64,000 bases of DNA from contig JAXDJV010000021.1 of the NCBI GenBank assembly GCA_034667465.1, positions 132,447 through 196,446 on the forward strand, read 5' to 3'. Shown here piece after piece: positions 1 through 8,538 of the stretch (position 1 is its first letter; every line of letters starts with the position of its first letter). Source of the stretch: JAOBAU01 sp034667465. Lineage in GTDB: Bacteria > Acidobacteriota > Thermoanaerobaculia > Gp7-AA8. The notes beneath the pieces were generated by a model that saw only the letters and a list, made by a program, of their open reading frames with translations, was not told the DNA's origin and did no database searches. Made by a program: the position numbers and the translations under genes.

Positions 1-35
1 ACCTTCGCCCGCAACATCCGCGGGCGCGAACGTTC

Positions 36-746
36 GTGCATCAGATCGGCACGACGGCGCCGTCCGATCTCGCCTCGTGCCGCGTCGAACGACCGGTCGT
101 GACGTACGACGGACCACGCGCGATTCGGGATTCGTCCGAGCTGTTCTCCGCGATTGCCGATCGACTGAAACCGGGGGCGCGACTGCTCGACCTGGGCTGC
201 GGTCCGCGCGATCAGGCGAAACCTGCGGAGCATTACGGGCTCGCGTACGTCGGCGTCGATTACTCGTCGCCCGATGCCGATCTCCTCGCCGACGCGCATG
301 CGATCCCGTTCGTCGATCGAACGTTCGACGTCGTCCTTTCGTATGCGGTCTTCGAGCATCTCTATGATCCGTACGTCGCCGCGCGCGAAGTCGAGCGCGT
401 CCTGGCGAAGGACGGCGTATTCGTCGCCGTCGTTTCGCAGGGCGAGCCCTTTCATGAGTCGTACTTTCATCACACATCGCTCGGCGTGCTCGCGCTGCTT
501 CGCTCCGCCGGGCTGACGGCGCTGCAGCTCTGGCCGTCGGTCGACACGCTCCATTCACTTGCCGAGATGGGACGTTATCCGGTCGTCGTTCGCGGTCTGA
601 TCGAGGCGATCAACAAACTCGATCGTGCCATGCCGTTTCTCGCACCCCGGAAGTTTCTGCACGGGACGCCGCGGGAGAAAGCGATCGATGAACTGCATCG
701 CAGCGGCAGCGTCTGTTTCGTTGCTGTCAGAACTGAAAGTAGATGA
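36..746 (+). CDS. Class I SAM-dependent methyltransferase, possibly 5'-truncated
   Basis: The protein carries the SAM-binding motif LLDLGCG at residues 50-56, an acidic post-I region (GVDYSSPDADLL) and a VLSYAVFEHLYDP segment typical of Methyltransf_11 proteins. It probably methylates a sugar or lipid intermediate of the adjoining polysaccharide locus; the substrate cannot be read from sequence. The GTG at 36 is a formal start, but the frame stays open to the left edge with no stop, so the real N-terminus may lie outside the window. The last 20 bp overlap the 3' end of the convergent MBOAT gene. Confidence 0.7.
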   Translation: MHQIGTTAPSDLASCRVERPVVTYDGPRAIRDSSELFSAIADRLKPGARLLDLGCGPRDQAKPAEHYGLAYVGVDYSSPDADLLADAHAIPFVDRTFDVVLSYAVFEHLYDPYVAAREVERVLAKDGVFVAVVSQGEPFHESYFHHTSLGVLALLRSAGLTALQLWPSVDTLHSLAEMGRYPVVVRGLIEAINKLDRAMPFLAPRKFLHGTPREKAIDELHRSGSVCFVAVRTESR

Positions 747-2175
747 ACGGACTCGATTCGACGGCGCCGAAGAAGTAGATCGCCAGCACCATTACCGCGA
801 CGAAGAACGCGCCGGCGACCGTTCGCATCCGAAAGACGAGATAGCGGCCGGAGATCGGATCGGTGATGACTTCGGCATCCGCGATGATCGCCATCGGATT
901 CCGGCCGCGTGCGAGTGCGATTCCGATCGCATGTCCGGCGATCGCGAGTGCGAGTCCCCACGCGAGAACGACCGGCCACCAGACATTGCGTCCATCGCCG
1001 AGACCGAACAGCGAGCGCAGCATGGCGATCGTTCCGTCGAAGTCGATGGCGCGGAACGGCACCCAGCAGAGCATCACGAACAACAGCGTGAGCGGCCACG
1101 CCAGCGCGCGCGGCACGCGTGACCGCGGTGCGGCGCGGCGCCACGCGCGATGGACGATCAGCGCGATGCCGTGCAGCAATCCCCACGCGACGAAGTTCCA
1201 GCTCGCGCCATGCCACAGACCGCCGAGGAGCATCGTCAGCAACAGATTCACATCGGTACGCAGCTGTCCTTTGCGATTGCCGCCGAGCGGGATGTAGAGG
1301 TAGTCGCGCAGCCATTCGCTCAGCGTGATGTGCCAGCGATGCCAGAACTCGGCGACGCTCGCAGCGATGTACGGCATGTTGAAGTTTTCGGGAAGGTCGT
1401 AGCCGAGCATCTTCGCCGTGCCGATGGCCATGTCGGAATAGCCGGAGAAATCGCAGTAGATCTGCAGCGAGTATGCGAGCAGTCCGCACCACGCCGTCGC
1501 CGAGCTCCACGCGGCCGGCGTCGCGAAGACGTCGTTGGCGACGACGGCGACGTGATCGGCGATGAGCAGCTTCTTGCCCATCCCGATGACGAAGAGCGAA
1601 AAGCCGTGCAGCATTCGCTCACGCGTCGGTCCGATGGCGCGGGTCATCTGCGGGAGGAAGACGGACGCGCGCACGATCGGCCCGGCGATCAGGTCGGGAA
1701 AGAACGTGACGAACATCGTGTAGTCGAGATGCGAGCTGCACGGCTCGATTCGTTCCCGATAGACGTCGATCGTGTAGCTCATCGACTTGAACGTGTAGAA
1801 GCTGATCCCCGCGGGAAGGAGAAGACCGAGGAGGGCGACCTCATGGCCGGTGAAGCGCAGCAGACCGTTGAGATTCGTCAGGAAGAAGTCGGCGTACTTG
1901 AACCAGCCGAGGATCGCGAGATTCGAGACGATGCTGGCGGTGAGCCAGCAGCGTCGCACGCGCGGCTCGCGCGTTGCTGCGATGCGCGCCGCGCACCAGT
2001 AATCGATGACGCTGATGATCAGCAGCAGGGCGAGGTAGCGGTAGTCCCAGGCGGCGTAAAACAGCGACGACCCGATGCAGAGCACGAGCTTCTTCCGGCG
2101 ATGCGGCATCGGGATCGCAGTGGCGCCGAGGATCGCGGCGAGGAAGACGAAGAATCGGATGCTGACGAAGCTCAT
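727..2175 (-). CDS. MBOAT-family O-acyltransferase (AlgI-like)
   Basis: This 482-residue polytopic membrane protein has the MBOAT core: a PLGGNRKG motif followed by LLGGLWHGASWNF, whose histidine is the expected catalytic residue. Length and motif order match AlgI/PatA-type enzymes, which move acyl (usually acetyl) groups across the membrane to a periplasmic polysaccharide. The start overlaps the stop of the upstream SGNH gene by ATGA (2172-2175), so the two are coupled as an AlgI/AlgJ-like pair. The context points to O-acetylation of the exopolysaccharide made by the glycosyltransferases to the right. The acceptor is inferred. Confidence 0.88.
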   Translation of the reverse strand: MSFVSIRFFVFLAAILGATAIPMPHRRKKLVLCIGSSLFYAAWDYRYLALLLIISVIDYWCAARIAATREPRVRRCWLTASIVSNLAILGWFKYADFFLTNLNGLLRFTGHEVALLGLLLPAGISFYTFKSMSYTIDVYRERIEPCSSHLDYTMFVTFFPDLIAGPIVRASVFLPQMTRAIGPTRERMLHGFSLFVIGMGKKLLIADHVAVVANDVFATPAAWSSATAWCGLLAYSLQIYCDFSGYSDMAIGTAKMLGYDLPENFNMPYIAASVAEFWHRWHITLSEWLRDYLYIPLGGNRKGQLRTDVNLLLTMLLGGLWHGASWNFVAWGLLHGIALIVHRAWRRAAPRSRVPRALAWPLTLLFVMLCWVPFRAIDFDGTIAMLRSLFGLGDGRNVWWPVVLAWGLALAIAGHAIGIALARGRNPMAIIADAEVITDPISGRYLVFRMRTVAGAFFVAVMVLAIYFFGAVESSPFIYFQF

Positions 2176-3149
2176 TGCGTCCGCAGCCTTGTGCGCAGCT
2201 CGCGGGCGAGGAGCTCGGCGGCAGCGCGATGTCCCGCCGCATTCAGGTGGCCACGCGCAAACCAGCTGTTCGTGAAGCCGACCGGTGAGCGACCGCGGCG
2301 GCGGAAGTCATCGAACGTCGCGCGGAAGTCGACGCAGCTGAGATGCGCGGCCGCGCAGTACGCAAGCACGCGTTGTTCGACGGCGTTCTGTTCTTCGCGG
2401 AACGGCGGCACGAAGAGAAACGTCACACGGCCGTCGTACGCGGTGGACAGCATCGCCAGCTCGGTCTCGACCGGATAGTTGTCGCGCGGCGTCGCCAGCG
2501 GATTCGTCAGCTTCTCTCTCACGCCGCCGCGAAAGAGTGGTGGCGTGTGTGACCGTGCACGGAAAAGCTCAAGACGAGCAACACCGTAGTTGACCAGCGC
2601 GCTGTGGGCGCGCATTCGAGCGAGGATTCGTGAGACGCGGCCAACGTGCGATTCAGGCGCCGCGACGGCGATGAGGTTTCCGTCGCGCTCTTCGAAGTGC
2701 GCCTTTGAGCTGACGAACCCGTCGTCGGTCAGGTCGCTGTCATTGAACTGGATGATCGTCCACGCCGGCTGCAGCTCGCGCTTCAGCTGCGGCGCGAGAA
2801 CGATGTAATCGGCCGGCGATCGCGCGGCGACGCCGGTGTTCAACACGCGGATGCCGAGGATTGACTGAAGGCGGGCCGTGAATACCTCGTCGTCGTTCAC
2901 CTGGGATGCTTCCGTGAACGAGTCGCCGACAGCGAGGATCGGCGGTCCCGGCGCGGGCGGCGCGACGCGAATGCCGCGGGCGTCCCAGTGACTGACGCCC
3001 GATCCTTCATCGAGACGGCGTACCAGCGTTGACACCTGGCCAGGACCGCCGGTCGTCCAGAGCACCTGGCGAAGGAGGAGCTCGAAGACGCCCGCCGCGA
3101 GGAGGAGGCCGGCCGCGAACGGCAGGAGCGTGATCGCAAACCGCTTCAT
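2172..3149 (-). CDS. SGNH/GDSL-like membrane-anchored hydrolase or acetyltransferase partner
   Basis: The 325-residue protein starts with a hydrophobic N-terminal anchor (about residues 5-30). It then shows SGNH block I, GDSFTEA, with putative nucleophile Ser77, a block III-like NTGVAARSP and a C-terminal GHLNAAGH block V. The acidic residue that usually precedes the block V histidine (DxxH) is not obvious, since the sequence reads RGH. It is translationally coupled to the MBOAT gene, as AlgJ/AlgX-like partners are, so it probably completes acetyl transfer to polysaccharide in the periplasm. A simple esterase role is the alternative. Confidence 0.75.
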   Translation of the reverse strand: MKRFAITLLPFAAGLLLAAGVFELLLRQVLWTTGGPGQVSTLVRRLDEGSGVSHWDARGIRVAPPAPGPPILAVGDSFTEASQVNDDEVFTARLQSILGIRVLNTGVAARSPADYIVLAPQLKRELQPAWTIIQFNDSDLTDDGFVSSKAHFEERDGNLIAVAAPESHVGRVSRILARMRAHSALVNYGVARLELFRARSHTPPLFRGGVREKLTNPLATPRDNYPVETELAMLSTAYDGRVTFLFVPPFREEQNAVEQRVLAYCAAAHLSCVDFRATFDDFRRRGRSPVGFTNSWFARGHLNAAGHRAAAELLARELRTRLRTQ

Positions 3150-3223
3150 CAGTCGGAGCGGTCATTCTGCCACACGTATTTGTCCGCTTCGTGCCGCGGC
3201 GCCGGTATGAGATCGTCATCGCG

Positions 3224-4171
3224 ATGAAGCCGCTCGTGTCGATCATCGTGCCGGTTTACAACCGCGCGTCGCTGCTGCGGCAGGCGGTGGCGAGCGCGCT
3301 CGCGCAAACGTACCGGCCGATCGAAATGGTGATCGTCGACGACGGCTCGACCGACGACACATCGCTCGCGATCGCCGAGCTCGTCGCGCAGCATCCGGAA
3401 GTGCGCGCGGTACGACGTGAGAACGGCGGTCCGGGAGCGGCGCGGGAGACCGGCCGCCTGGAAGCGCGCGGCGCGTTCCTCCAGTATCTCGACAGCGACG
3501 ATCTGCTGCTCTCGCACAAGCTGGAGTTCCAGGTCGCGGCGCTGCTCGAGTCGCCGGAAGCAATCGCTGCGTACGGACAGACGCGTTATCGCGACGCGGC
3601 GAACAACGAGATCGCCTGCACGTGGAAACCGCTGCTCGACGGCGAGACGTCGATCCTTCCCCACTTTCTGCGTGGGCGTTTGTGGGAGACGGTGTCGCCG
3701 CTCTTTCGCGCGGAAGCGGTGGCGGCCGCCGGACCGTGGACGCCGCACCGGCTCGAAGAGGATTGGGAGTACGACTGCCGCGTTGGCGCGCTCGGGAAGA
3801 CGCTGATCTTCGTTCCCGGGATCGTCGCCGAACATCGCGATGCGTCGGCCGATCGGCTGTCGGCTGGCGCGACCGGTGATCCCGCGCGTTTGCGCGACCG
3901 CGCCGCCGCACATCAGTCGATCTACGCCAGCGCGCGACGGGCCGGCATCACGAATGATGCGCCGGAGATGCAGCACTTCGCGCGCGCGCTTTTTCTCCTC
4001 GCGCGGCAGTGCGGCGCGGCCGGTCTCACCGGCGAGTCTCGTGCGCTGCTTGGCCTGGCGGTCGAAGCGTCGACGACGCGCGACGTGCGCCTGTATGGCG
4101 CGATCGCACGACTATTGGGTGCGCGCGCAACCGGGAAGCTGTCGCAGTTCGCCGACCGCTTCCGGCGCTAA
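3224..4171 (+). CDS. Family 2 glycosyltransferase
   Basis: This is a GT-A fold enzyme of 315 residues: N-terminal VSIIVPVYNR, nucleotide-binding VIVDDGSTD at about 37-45 and the metal-binding DSDD at 90-93. The ATG at 3224 is preferred over the GTG at 3191 because it places the conserved VSIIVPVYN at residue 5, as in most GT2 enzymes. It faces away from the SGNH/MBOAT pair. It probably adds a sugar to the undecaprenyl-linked repeat unit; donor and linkage are unknown. Confidence 0.85.
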   Translation: MKPLVSIIVPVYNRASLLRQAVASALAQTYRPIEMVIVDDGSTDDTSLAIAELVAQHPEVRAVRRENGGPGAARETGRLEARGAFLQYLDSDDLLLSHKLEFQVAALLESPEAIAAYGQTRYRDAANNEIACTWKPLLDGETSILPHFLRGRLWETVSPLFRAEAVAAAGPWTPHRLEEDWEYDCRVGALGKTLIFVPGIVAEHRDASADRLSAGATGDPARLRDRAAAHQSIYASARRAGITNDAPEMQHFARALFLLARQCGAAGLTGESRALLGLAVEASTTRDVRLYGAIARLLGARATGKLSQFADRFRR

Positions 4172-4208
4172 AGTCAATATCGGGGGTCTGACCCCAAAAG
4201 TTGACTTT
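4170..4208. repeat. Nested palindrome between two glycosyltransferase genes
   Basis: Outer arms AAAGTCAA (4170-4177) and TTGACTTT (4201-4208) are perfect inverted repeats. They enclose the 13-bp palindrome GGGGTCTGACCCC (4183-4195). The element starts on the stop codon of the upstream gene and can form a stacked hairpin. It looks like a mobile REP/RAYT-type palindrome or a terminator without a U-run. No second copy is seen in this window. Confidence 0.6.
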
Positions 4209-4222
4209 GCGCTGTGCGTACA

Positions 4223-5125
4223 ATGACCGCGATGGCGAGGCTCTCCGTCGTAATGTCGGTGTTCAACGGCGCCGCGCAGCTCGACGCGACGCTCGACGGC
4301 ATCGAGGCGCAGACGATGCGCGATTACGAGCTGATCGCTATCGATGACGGCTCGACCGACGCCACCGGCGAGATCCTTCGCGCTCGCGCCGCGCGCGATA
4401 CGCGCGTCCGCGTCATCACCATCGCCAACGACGGGCTGACGCGCGCGCTGATTCGCGGCTGTGCCGAAGCATCCGCGCCGGTAATCGCGCGGCACGATTG
4501 CGGCGATGTCTCACAACCGGAGCGCTTCGCGAAACAGCTCGCCGCGCTCGACGACGATGTCGTGCTCGTCTCCTGCGCCGTGCGTTACGTCGGACCGGGC
4601 GGCGAGCGGATGTACGACGTCTCCGGCGACGGCGACGCCATCCGCCACAGCCTGCTGCACGACGACGTCGATTCCATCGTCGGACTCCCGCATCACGGCA
4701 CGGCGATGTTTCGTCGCGACGCATACGAAGCGGCCGGCGGTTATCGCGCGGAGTTCCGTTTCGCGCAGGACGTCGATCTCTGGATTCGCCTCGCGTCTCG
4801 CGGCCGCATCGTGGTTCTCCCGGACGTTTTGTACGAAGCGCGTTTCGAAACGAACGCGATCAGCGCGCAGCGTCGCGACACGCAGTTCGCGCTCGCGGCA
4901 ATCTCGATTCGTCTTCGCGATGGCGGCGACCAGTCACTGCTCGATGACGCACTGGCGGTCAGCGCCGGCTCGCGTCCGCGCAAACCTCGCGACGAAGCGG
5001 GAGCGTTCTACTTTCTCGCCAGCTGTCTGCGCCGCAACGGCGATCGTCGCTATCGTCAATACGCGCGCGCCGCGCTCCGCCGCAATCCGCTGCATCTCCG
5101 TTCGTGGCTCCTCCTGATGCGATGA
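4223..5125 (+). CDS. Family 2 glycosyltransferase
   Basis: The 300-residue GT-A enzyme has N-terminal LSVVMSVFNG, the IAIDDGSTD nucleotide-binding motif, a RHDCGD segment at the DXD position and a mid-protein QDVDLWIRLA typical of GT2 acceptor-side regions. The ATG at 4223 is chosen; an in-frame GTG (4214) and a second ATG (4232) are close. Its stop overlaps the next start by ATGA (5122-5125). This begins a coupled run of genes up to 9920, consistent with one polysaccharide-assembly operon. Sugar specificity is unknown. Confidence 0.85.
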   Translation: MTAMARLSVVMSVFNGAAQLDATLDGIEAQTMRDYELIAIDDGSTDATGEILRARAARDTRVRVITIANDGLTRALIRGCAEASAPVIARHDCGDVSQPERFAKQLAALDDDVVLVSCAVRYVGPGGERMYDVSGDGDAIRHSLLHDDVDSIVGLPHHGTAMFRRDAYEAAGGYRAEFRFAQDVDLWIRLASRGRIVVLPDVLYEARFETNAISAQRRDTQFALAAISIRLRDGGDQSLLDDALAVSAGSRPRKPRDEAGAFYFLASCLRRNGDRRYRQYARAALRRNPLHLRSWLLLMR

Positions 5126-5910
5126 AGCGACCCGTCTTCGATTCTGCCTGGCCGCCCGACGTCGTCGAGATCTATCGCAACGATCTTCGCGAGATGTGGG
5201 ATCCGTCGATCGAGCGGCACATGTACAACGCCTATCAGAATCAACTCGCCGTCTATCGCGGCATCGCGAAGCGATACGGCGCGAAGACGGTGCTCGACAT
5301 CGGCTGCGCGCAGGCGACACTCGCGATTCTCCTCGCGGAGGAGGGGCGCAAGGTAACAGCGGTCGACATCCGCCGGCAGTTCCTCGATTACGCGAAGACG
5401 CGCGTCGAGCATGGCGACATCCGCTTCGTCGCCGAGAACGCGTTCGACGTTCCCGACATCGGCACGTTCGACGTCGTCTTCGCGAACCAGATCATCGAGC
5501 ACCTCGTGCATCCGGCCGATTTTCTCCGGCAGCTCTCGCGGTTCGTGGCACCGGGCGGCGTGCTCGCGGTGTCGACACCGAATCACGACTACTTCCGTTC
5601 GTCGCTGCCGTCGTTCACGGAGCTCGGCGATCCCGAGCAGTACGCGGAGCGCGAGTTCTCGGCGGGCGGCGGCGATCACTTCTTCGCGTATACCGAGGAG
5701 GAGATGCGCAAAGCCGCAGGCGAAGCGGGATTGGTCGTGCGCGAGGTCGTTTACTTCGAGACGCCGTTCATCTCCGGACACGCGTTCGTTCGATTCGTTC
5801 ACGGCATCACACCGGTCGGCGTGTTGCGCGCACTCGATCGCGCCGCGCTGCGCGTCGCGCCGCGCAAGCTCGCGCATCAGCTGCTCGTATTGCTCGGGAG
5901 AAACGAATGA
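5122..5910 (+). CDS. Class I SAM-dependent methyltransferase
   Basis: The 262-residue protein has motif I VLDIGCAQ at 57-64, post-I VTAVDIRR and an ANQIIEHLVHP motif, as in Methyltransf_11/23 enzymes. The ATG at 5122 overlaps the preceding stop (ATGA), which supports it over the GTG 18 bp upstream. Lying inside a glycosyltransferase operon, it most likely O-methylates a sugar or caps the chain. It is not a close relative of the methyltransferase at 36-746. Confidence 0.82.
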   Translation: MKRPVFDSAWPPDVVEIYRNDLREMWDPSIERHMYNAYQNQLAVYRGIAKRYGAKTVLDIGCAQATLAILLAEEGRKVTAVDIRRQFLDYAKTRVEHGDIRFVAENAFDVPDIGTFDVVFANQIIEHLVHPADFLRQLSRFVAPGGVLAVSTPNHDYFRSSLPSFTELGDPEQYAEREFSAGGGDHFFAYTEEEMRKAAGEAGLVVREVVYFETPFISGHAFVRFVHGITPVGVLRALDRAALRVAPRKLAHQLLVLLGRNE

Positions 5911-6431
5911 GCATGCGCGTCATCACGTCGCGCCTTCGCGCGTTGATCCTTCGCCTGCGTGGCGCAGACATCGGCGCGAAGAGCGGCGTCGGTTCGCGCG
6001 TCATCGTTCGTCATCCGCGCGGCGTCCGGCTCGGCGCGCGCGTCGAGATCGAGCACGACGTCTATCTGAAACTGACTTCACCCGATGCGCGGCTGCTCAT
6101 CGGCGACTTCACCTTCATCGGCGCGCAGTCGGTGATTCACGTCGCGCAGTCGGTCACGATCGGCGCGCACACGGTCCTCGGCGCCGGAGTCCTCATCGCC
6201 GATCACGCGCACAACAGCGCGCGCTCGCTGCGCATCGACGAACAGGGCGTCCGCTCGCGGCCGGTCACCATCGGTGACGACGTCCTGATCAACCCGCGCG
6301 CGACGATTCTCTCCGGCGTGACGATCGGCGACGGCGCCGTGATCGCGGCGGGCGCCGTCGTGACGCACGACGTCGCGCCGTACAGCATCGTCGCCGGCGT
6401 GCCGGCGCGCGCGATCGGCGAACGTGCATGA
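5907..6431 (+). CDS. Hexapeptide-repeat (left-handed beta-helix) acyltransferase
   Basis: This 174-residue protein contains tandem [LIV]-G-x4 hexapeptide repeats (for example IGDFTFIG, VTIGAHTVLG, VTIGDGAVIAAGAVVT). It ends with the YSIVAGVPARAIG signature of WbbJ/CysE/LacA-type O-acetyltransferases. The loop histidine expected for catalysis is plausibly in IADHAHN. ATGA overlaps at both ends (5907-5910 and 6428-6431) place it firmly in the polysaccharide operon. It should acetylate a nucleotide-sugar or lipid-linked sugar in the cytoplasm, whereas the MBOAT pair acts in the periplasm. Confidence 0.88.
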   Translation: MSMRVITSRLRALILRLRGADIGAKSGVGSRVIVRHPRGVRLGARVEIEHDVYLKLTSPDARLLIGDFTFIGAQSVIHVAQSVTIGAHTVLGAGVLIADHAHNSARSLRIDEQGVRSRPVTIGDDVLINPRATILSGVTIGDGAVIAAGAVVTHDVAPYSIVAGVPARAIGERA

Positions 6432-7606
6432 AGCGGCTAGCGATCGTCGCCTCGCACGTCATCCAGTATCAGGATCCTTTTTTTCGCCTGCTCGCGCGTG
6501 AAGCCGGCGTCGATCTGACGGTCATCTACTGTTCGCGCGCGGGACTGGAAACGTATCGCGACACCGAGATGTCGACGACGCTGCGCTGGGACATCGACCT
6601 GCTCGAAGGCTATCGACACCTCTTCCTCCGCAACTTCGGGTTCGGCCGCGGCTACACACGGCTCATCAATCCCGGCATCGTTCCAACAATCGCGCGCGGC
6701 CGTTTCGACGCCGTGATTTTCATGCTCGGCTGGGGCTCGCTCTCCGCGCTCCTCGGCATCGCCGCATGTCGCCTCTCCGGCACGCCGTTCTTCCTCTACG
6801 GCGACAGCAGCTTCCCGCCGGACGCGATCGGTCTGCGCGGAAAACTGCGCGAGACATTCGTACGCGGTGTCTTCCGACTCGCCGCCGGCTTCATGACATC
6901 GGGCGTGCTGAACGCCGATTACTACCGCCACTACGGTGCCGATCCGCGCACGTTCTTTCTCCTGCCGTGGGCCGTCGATAACGAGCGCTTCGCCGCCGCC
7001 GGACAACTCGCGCCGGGCGAACGCGGCGCGATGCGCGATCGCTACGGCATCGCGCGCGACGCGGTCGTCTTCCTCTTTTCCGCGAAGCTGCTGCCGCGCA
7101 AAGATCCGCGGACACTGCTGCGCGCGCACGAACAGATGCAGCATCGCGATCGTGCGACGATCGTCTTCATGGGCGAAGGGATCCTTCGCGAAGAACTGGA
7201 GCGTTACGCGCGCGAGCATGCACTCGGCGACGGCGTCCGCTTCATCGGCTTCGTCAATCAGCGCGACATCCCGAAGCATTACGCGATGGCCGACGTCTTC
7301 GTACTGCCATCGACGTACGAGCCGCGCGGCGCCGTGCTCAACGAAGCGATGGCGTGCGGCCTGCCGGTTGTCGTCACCGATCGCTGCGGCTCGCTCGGTG
7401 ACATCGTGCTCGAAAACGACAACGCCTTCGTCTATCCCGCAGGCGACACCGCCGCCCTCGCGCATCACCTCGACACGCTCACCGCCGACGCAACGTTGCG
7501 CGCGAAAATGGCGGAGCGCTCGCGCGAGATCATCGCCGACTGGGATTTCGCTCGCGGCGTCGAAGGCGTGAAACAGATGCTGCAATCGGTGAGCGCACGG
7601 AAATGA
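6428..7606 (+). CDS. Family 4 (GT-B) glycosyltransferase
   Basis: The 392-residue protein has a GT-B layout: a variable N-terminal acceptor domain, then FLFSAKLLPRKDPRTLL opening the Glycos_transf_1 domain and a C-terminal donor-binding EPRGAVLNEAMACGLPVV carrying the E-x7-E-like motif. Start and stop overlap neighbours by ATGA. It is a retaining sugar transferase of the polysaccharide pathway; donor unknown. Confidence 0.87.
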   Translation: MKRLAIVASHVIQYQDPFFRLLAREAGVDLTVIYCSRAGLETYRDTEMSTTLRWDIDLLEGYRHLFLRNFGFGRGYTRLINPGIVPTIARGRFDAVIFMLGWGSLSALLGIAACRLSGTPFFLYGDSSFPPDAIGLRGKLRETFVRGVFRLAAGFMTSGVLNADYYRHYGADPRTFFLLPWAVDNERFAAAGQLAPGERGAMRDRYGIARDAVVFLFSAKLLPRKDPRTLLRAHEQMQHRDRATIVFMGEGILREELERYAREHALGDGVRFIGFVNQRDIPKHYAMADVFVLPSTYEPRGAVLNEAMACGLPVVVTDRCGSLGDIVLENDNAFVYPAGDTAALAHHLDTLTADATLRAKMAERSREIIADWDFARGVEGVKQMLQSVSARK

Positions 7607-8538
7607 GCCGCGTCTCGATCGCCATCCCGACGTACAACCGCGGCCCGATTCTCATCGAGACGCTGGAGCTGTTGCTCGCGCTCACGCCGCGCGCCGCGGA
7701 GATCGTCATCGTCGATCAGACGACGTCGTATCCGCCGGAGCTCGAAGCAAAGCTCGACGCGTGGTCGCGCGACGGCTCGATCCGCTGGTTCCGGCTGCCG
7801 GAGCCGTCGATCCCGCACGCGATGAACGAAGCGCTGCGGCAGGCGTCGCAGCCGATCGTTCTTTTCGTCGATGACGACGTGATCCCTTCATCAACGCTCG
7901 CGCTCGAACACGAACGCGCATACGCAAACGGAGTCTGGGCGGTGGTCGGTCAGGTGTTGCAGCCGGGCGAACAGATCGTCCATTTCGATGAAGCGAACAT
8001 GCACGGCGGACCGCTGCGCGATCTCGAGTTCCACTTCAACCACGACGTCGCCGGCGACGTCGAAAACGTCATCGCCTGCAATCTGAGCGTCGATCGCGAA
8101 CGTGCGTTGTCGATCGGCGGCTTCGACGAAAACTTCCTCGCTGCCGCCTATCGATTCGAGACCGACTTCGCACGGCGGATCGTCGACGCCGGCGGCCGCA
8201 TCCGTTTCGAGCCGCGCGCCAACATCGATCATCTGCACGTTCCGACCGGCGGCGTTCGCGCGCATGGCGATCATCGCCGCACGGCGGCGCCAACGCACTC
8301 CGCCGGCGATTACTACTTCGCGTTGTGGCACGTTCGTCCGTTCGCGCGCTACGCACTTCGTCGGTTCATTCGCAACGTCGCCACTCGATATCACCTTCGC
8401 CATCCGCTGACGATCGTGCCGAAGATCGTCGCTGAATTGCGCGGCCTGGCGCTCGCTCGCCGGCTTCATCGTCGAGGCCGGCGACTGGCGAGCGGGGAAT
8501 CTTTTGCGGCCTCGCCATCTTCCGGAAGTCACCGATGA
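7603..8538 (+). CDS. Family 2 glycosyltransferase
   Basis: The 311-residue GT2 enzyme has N-terminal VSIAIPTYNRG, EIVIVDQTTS in place of the usual DDGS, and a clear FVDDDVIPS DXD motif. The later GGFDENF motif is the usual galactosyltransferase-like C-terminal feature. It overlaps both neighbours by ATGA. It resembles rhamnosyltransferase-like GT2 proteins; specificity is unproven. Confidence 0.85.
   Translation: MSRVSIAIPTYNRGPILIETLELLLALTPRAAEIVIVDQTTSYPPELEAKLDAWSRDGSIRWFRLPEPSIPHAMNEALRQASQPIVLFVDDDVIPSSTLALEHERAYANGVWAVVGQVLQPGEQIVHFDEANMHGGPLRDLEFHFNHDVAGDVENVIACNLSVDRERALSIGGFDENFLAAAYRFETDFARRIVDAGGRIRFEPRANIDHLHVPTGGVRAHGDHRRTAAPTHSAGDYYFALWHVRPFARYALRRFIRNVATRYHLRHPLTIVPKIVAELRGLALARRLHRRGRRLASGESFAASPSSGSHR

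Noticed and set aside
1150..2478. 442-residue plus-strand ORF across MBOAT and SGNH genes
   Set aside because: Spans two real minus-strand genes and has low-complexity charged composition.
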